Notes under the pieces: model-generated
What the model saw: only the letters and a program-made list of their open reading frames with translations
What the model was told of the DNA's origin: nothing
Databases searched by the model: none
Made by a program: the position numbers and the translations under genes
NCBI GenBank assembly: GCA_000149265.1
Contig: CH002892.1
Coordinates: 303,342-367,341 of the forward strand
Length of the DNA stretch: 64,000 nt
Source of the DNA: Ciona savignyi
Lineage: Eukaryota; Chordata; Ascidiacea; Phlebobranchia; Cionidae
Direction of reading: 5' to 3'
Shown here: positions 62,486 through 64,000 of the stretch, one piece after another
How the letters are laid out: the number at the start of each line of letters is the position of its first letter
Position numbering within the stretch: position 1 is the first letter of the stretch

Positions 62486-63179
62486 ATTTATGCGGGTTTA
62501 TTGCTCATAATTTATAATTTACGTAAAGACTACACACACATTTATGCTTCGTAAACACACATAACAACAGTCCAAAAGCTGTTCGATAGGTAGTTTCTCG
62601 ACTCAAATTATAACCAAATTTTTTTGAAGTAATTATTTTAGATAAAGGTTTATATAATTCTCAGAAATACCTATGATAAGACAATATTTAAATAGTATTC
62701 TATAAAATCGTTTAGTTAAAAATTCGTTCTTATTAAATCGAACCCACTTTTATTTCTCGACTATTCTCATAAGGAACTTTGGAATTAATCATTTTAAATT
62801 AACCATGGTCTCCAGGGTACGTTTTGAAAATCGGCAATTTTTACACAATTTTCTTTTCGTTTTTTTTTCAATAAATTCTTTCATTCTTAGATAAACCAAA
62901 CCCATTCACAATTAAACCCAATTCAGGAATTTGACTTTTGTAGATTTCCAGAAAGGAAAACCAACAAAATCCACATTTGTCTAATTCTAAATAAGACCAC
63001 CGCAAGTCGGGTAAATAGCTTTTCTGAAAAAAGGTTTCAGGATTTTTCCCGTAGTTGATTACTCCTGTTTCTTTGTGCATTTAGTTTCAAGTGAATTAAA
63101 TGGTCAGGGCTATATTTTAGGCACTAAATGTAGTTTATATCTGGCTTATCATACATTAGTTAATCCCTTTTATATTTAG
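62486..63179. promoter_or_regulatory. divergent intergenic region between RBM48 and the palmitoyltransferase
   Basis: About 700 bp between two genes transcribed away from each other; it must hold both promoters. It is AT-rich. A minus-strand open frame near 62868-63080 has no splice or start context, and I treat it as chance. Confidence 0.4.
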
Positions 63180-63223
63180 AGCAGAATGAATTGTTTATAA
63201 TAAACGTTGATATTTTCCCGAAG
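63170..63223 (+). promoter_or_regulatory. candidate trans-splice acceptor and 5' UTR with uORF
   Basis: TCCCTTTTATATTTAG ends at 63179, 44 nt before the ATG at 63224. A four-codon upstream ORF (ATG at about 63187, stop TAA) lies in the leader. Confidence 0.45.
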
Positions 63224-63556
63224 ATGCGACGCCGAATTCAGAAGATTTTGGGCGGAAACAAACCATTATGGTTTGTGAAAGACGTTTGTGGCCTTATCTG
63301 TGTGTTTATCACTTGGGGTCTGGTACTTTACGCGCAATTCGTTGTTAATATTGTGATGCTGTTACCCAAAATGTGGCATGAACCAATTTACGGAACTTTT
63401 AATATAATTCTGTTTAATTCACTTGCGGTTTTGGCGCTTACATCACATTTTAAGTCGATGACAACGGACCCTGGTGCTATACCTCGGAATAATGCGACAA
63501 AGGAAAAGCTGGAAAGCTTGAATTTACAACCGGGAGAGATTGTGTACAAATGTGCC
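63224..63556 (+). CDS. ZDHHC3/7-type palmitoyltransferase, first exon (partial gene)
   Basis: The first 111 codons of a protein S-palmitoyltransferase of the Golgi ZDHHC3/ZDHHC7 group. After a short basic start ([11 protein letters not shown]) come [20 protein letters not shown] (TM1), a second membrane span around [18 protein letters not shown], the [14 protein letters not shown] motif (TDPG is a family hallmark) and [10 protein letters not shown], where the Cys-rich domain begins. The exon probably ends at GCC|GTGCGC (63556/63557). The DHHC catalytic exon is not in the window. The ATG at 63224 is preferred: the frame is open further upstream but contains no earlier ATG. This is the normal first part of the family, cut by the window edge, and not a broken gene. 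Confidence 0.9.
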
Positions 63557-63968
63557 GTGCGCAAAACGTCGTCTGCGAATTGTACGTTTAACGTCGCGAT
63601 TCGACTTTTAAATCAAACCGAGTTTATTTGTACTGTTTTATGTGACCGGAAGTGACGACGAGCAACGTAGAGACTGTCGAAATTCATCTTGAAGTCCAAA
63701 CTTCCGAAAAAAAAATTTTTTTAATTTTTTTAGAACTAGAAAACTGGTCGTTTTTCGGACGAATATCATCGAACAAATCACCCCCCCTACAAATACCGCC
63801 TGTTGTTGCCCCAGGCACCCTGCTGTGCCGTCCGTAGATGCTGTCACCATGTGTCCCTGGTCTCCTTGCACTGGTACAGCTCCTCAACATTACGAAAGCA
63901 GCCCTCCTACCAGTGTTTTAGCACTGGCATGGCCGTTTTAACTATACGACCTTTTTCGTTACAACGAT
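63557..63968 (+). other. palmitoyltransferase intron and flank of the SL RNA gene
   Basis: Frames run into an A/T-run region (63700-63735). After about 63775 the base composition becomes distinctly GC-richer (GTTGTTGCCCCAGGCACCCT ... ACCAGTGTTTTAGCACTGGC). That change, directly before the spliced leader, suggests this stretch is the 5' part of a spliced-leader gene repeat unit, including its promoter. Confidence 0.4.
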
Positions 63969-64000
63969 ATTCTATTTGAATAAGGTAAGAGAAACCGCTG
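63969..64000 (+). ncRNA. spliced-leader (SL) RNA gene, truncated by window end
   Basis: 63969-63984 is ATTCTATTTGAATAAG, the 16-nt leader known from Ciona trans-spliced mRNAs. It is followed at once by a donor (GTAAGAG) and the start of the intron-like half of the SL RNA. The rest, including the Sm-binding site, lies beyond the window. The SL RNA donates this leader to pre-mRNAs in the nucleus as an snRNP. Ciona SL genes are known mostly as tandem repeats; here the copy lies in sense orientation about 400 bp after the first exon of the palmitoyltransferase gene. It may be a lone dispersed copy, a pseudogene, or the edge of an array. Confidence 0.8.

Noticed and set aside
1..64000. CRISPR arrays, bacterial operons, integrated phage or virus
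   Set aside because: No regularly spaced repeats, no Shine-Dalgarno-type gene packing and no viral gene order; the gene structure is animal throughout.

Overview
The window is animal nuclear DNA and fits a Ciona-type ascidian (sea squirt). It is AT-rich, has many small exons and introns, and is full of short tRNA-derived repeats. The strongest pointer is at the right end: positions 63969-63984 read ATTCTATTTGAATAAG followed by GTAAGA, which is the Ciona 16-nt trans-spliced leader and its splice donor. I assembled the genes by following splice phase by eye; every complete model below closes in frame.

Layout. 1-540: possible exons of an unidentified gene cut by the left edge. 1156-10229 (minus): an 8-exon rhodopsin-family receptor resembling C3a/anaphylatoxin receptors, with a long acidic N-terminus and a second extracellular loop of about 107 residues. 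10518-10952 (minus): a possible gene tail. 10960-22790: gene-poor and repeat-rich. 22795-27844 (minus): OPA1, the mitochondrial inner-membrane dynamin, in two exons. 28565-35303 (minus): MRM1, a mitochondrial 2'-O-ribose rRNA methyltransferase, 9 exons. 35683-36823 (minus): DPH3, diphthamide synthesis, 2 exons. 37000-43290: gene-poor with a few possible exons. 43340-47318 (plus): a second rhodopsin-family receptor of melatonin/moody/GPR84 type, 8 exons. 49339-49665 (minus): a small two-exon candidate gene. 54151-60918 (minus): CCDC83, a coiled-coil protein, 10 exons, with a piggyBac-type non-autonomous transposon in its first intron. 61160-62467 (minus): RBM48, a minor-spliceosome RRM protein, one exon. 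63224 to the right edge (plus): the first exon of a ZDHHC3/7-type palmitoyltransferase, followed by the spliced-leader RNA gene.

The main unifying observation is that the genes carry a candidate 3' splice acceptor 9-49 nt upstream of the initiator ATG. Most of these are good, while those of DPH3 and the small gene at 49665 are weak. This is the arrangement expected when mRNAs receive their 5' end by spliced-leader trans-splicing, and a leader RNA gene lies in the same window. The rest of the non-coding sequence is dominated by two tRNA-derived repeat families: one of about 290 bp ending in ATCCT repeats, and one of about 105 bp resembling a serine/leucine tRNA. OPA1 and MRM1 both serve mitochondria and are neighbours on the same strand, but nothing in the sequence shows that they are co-regulated.
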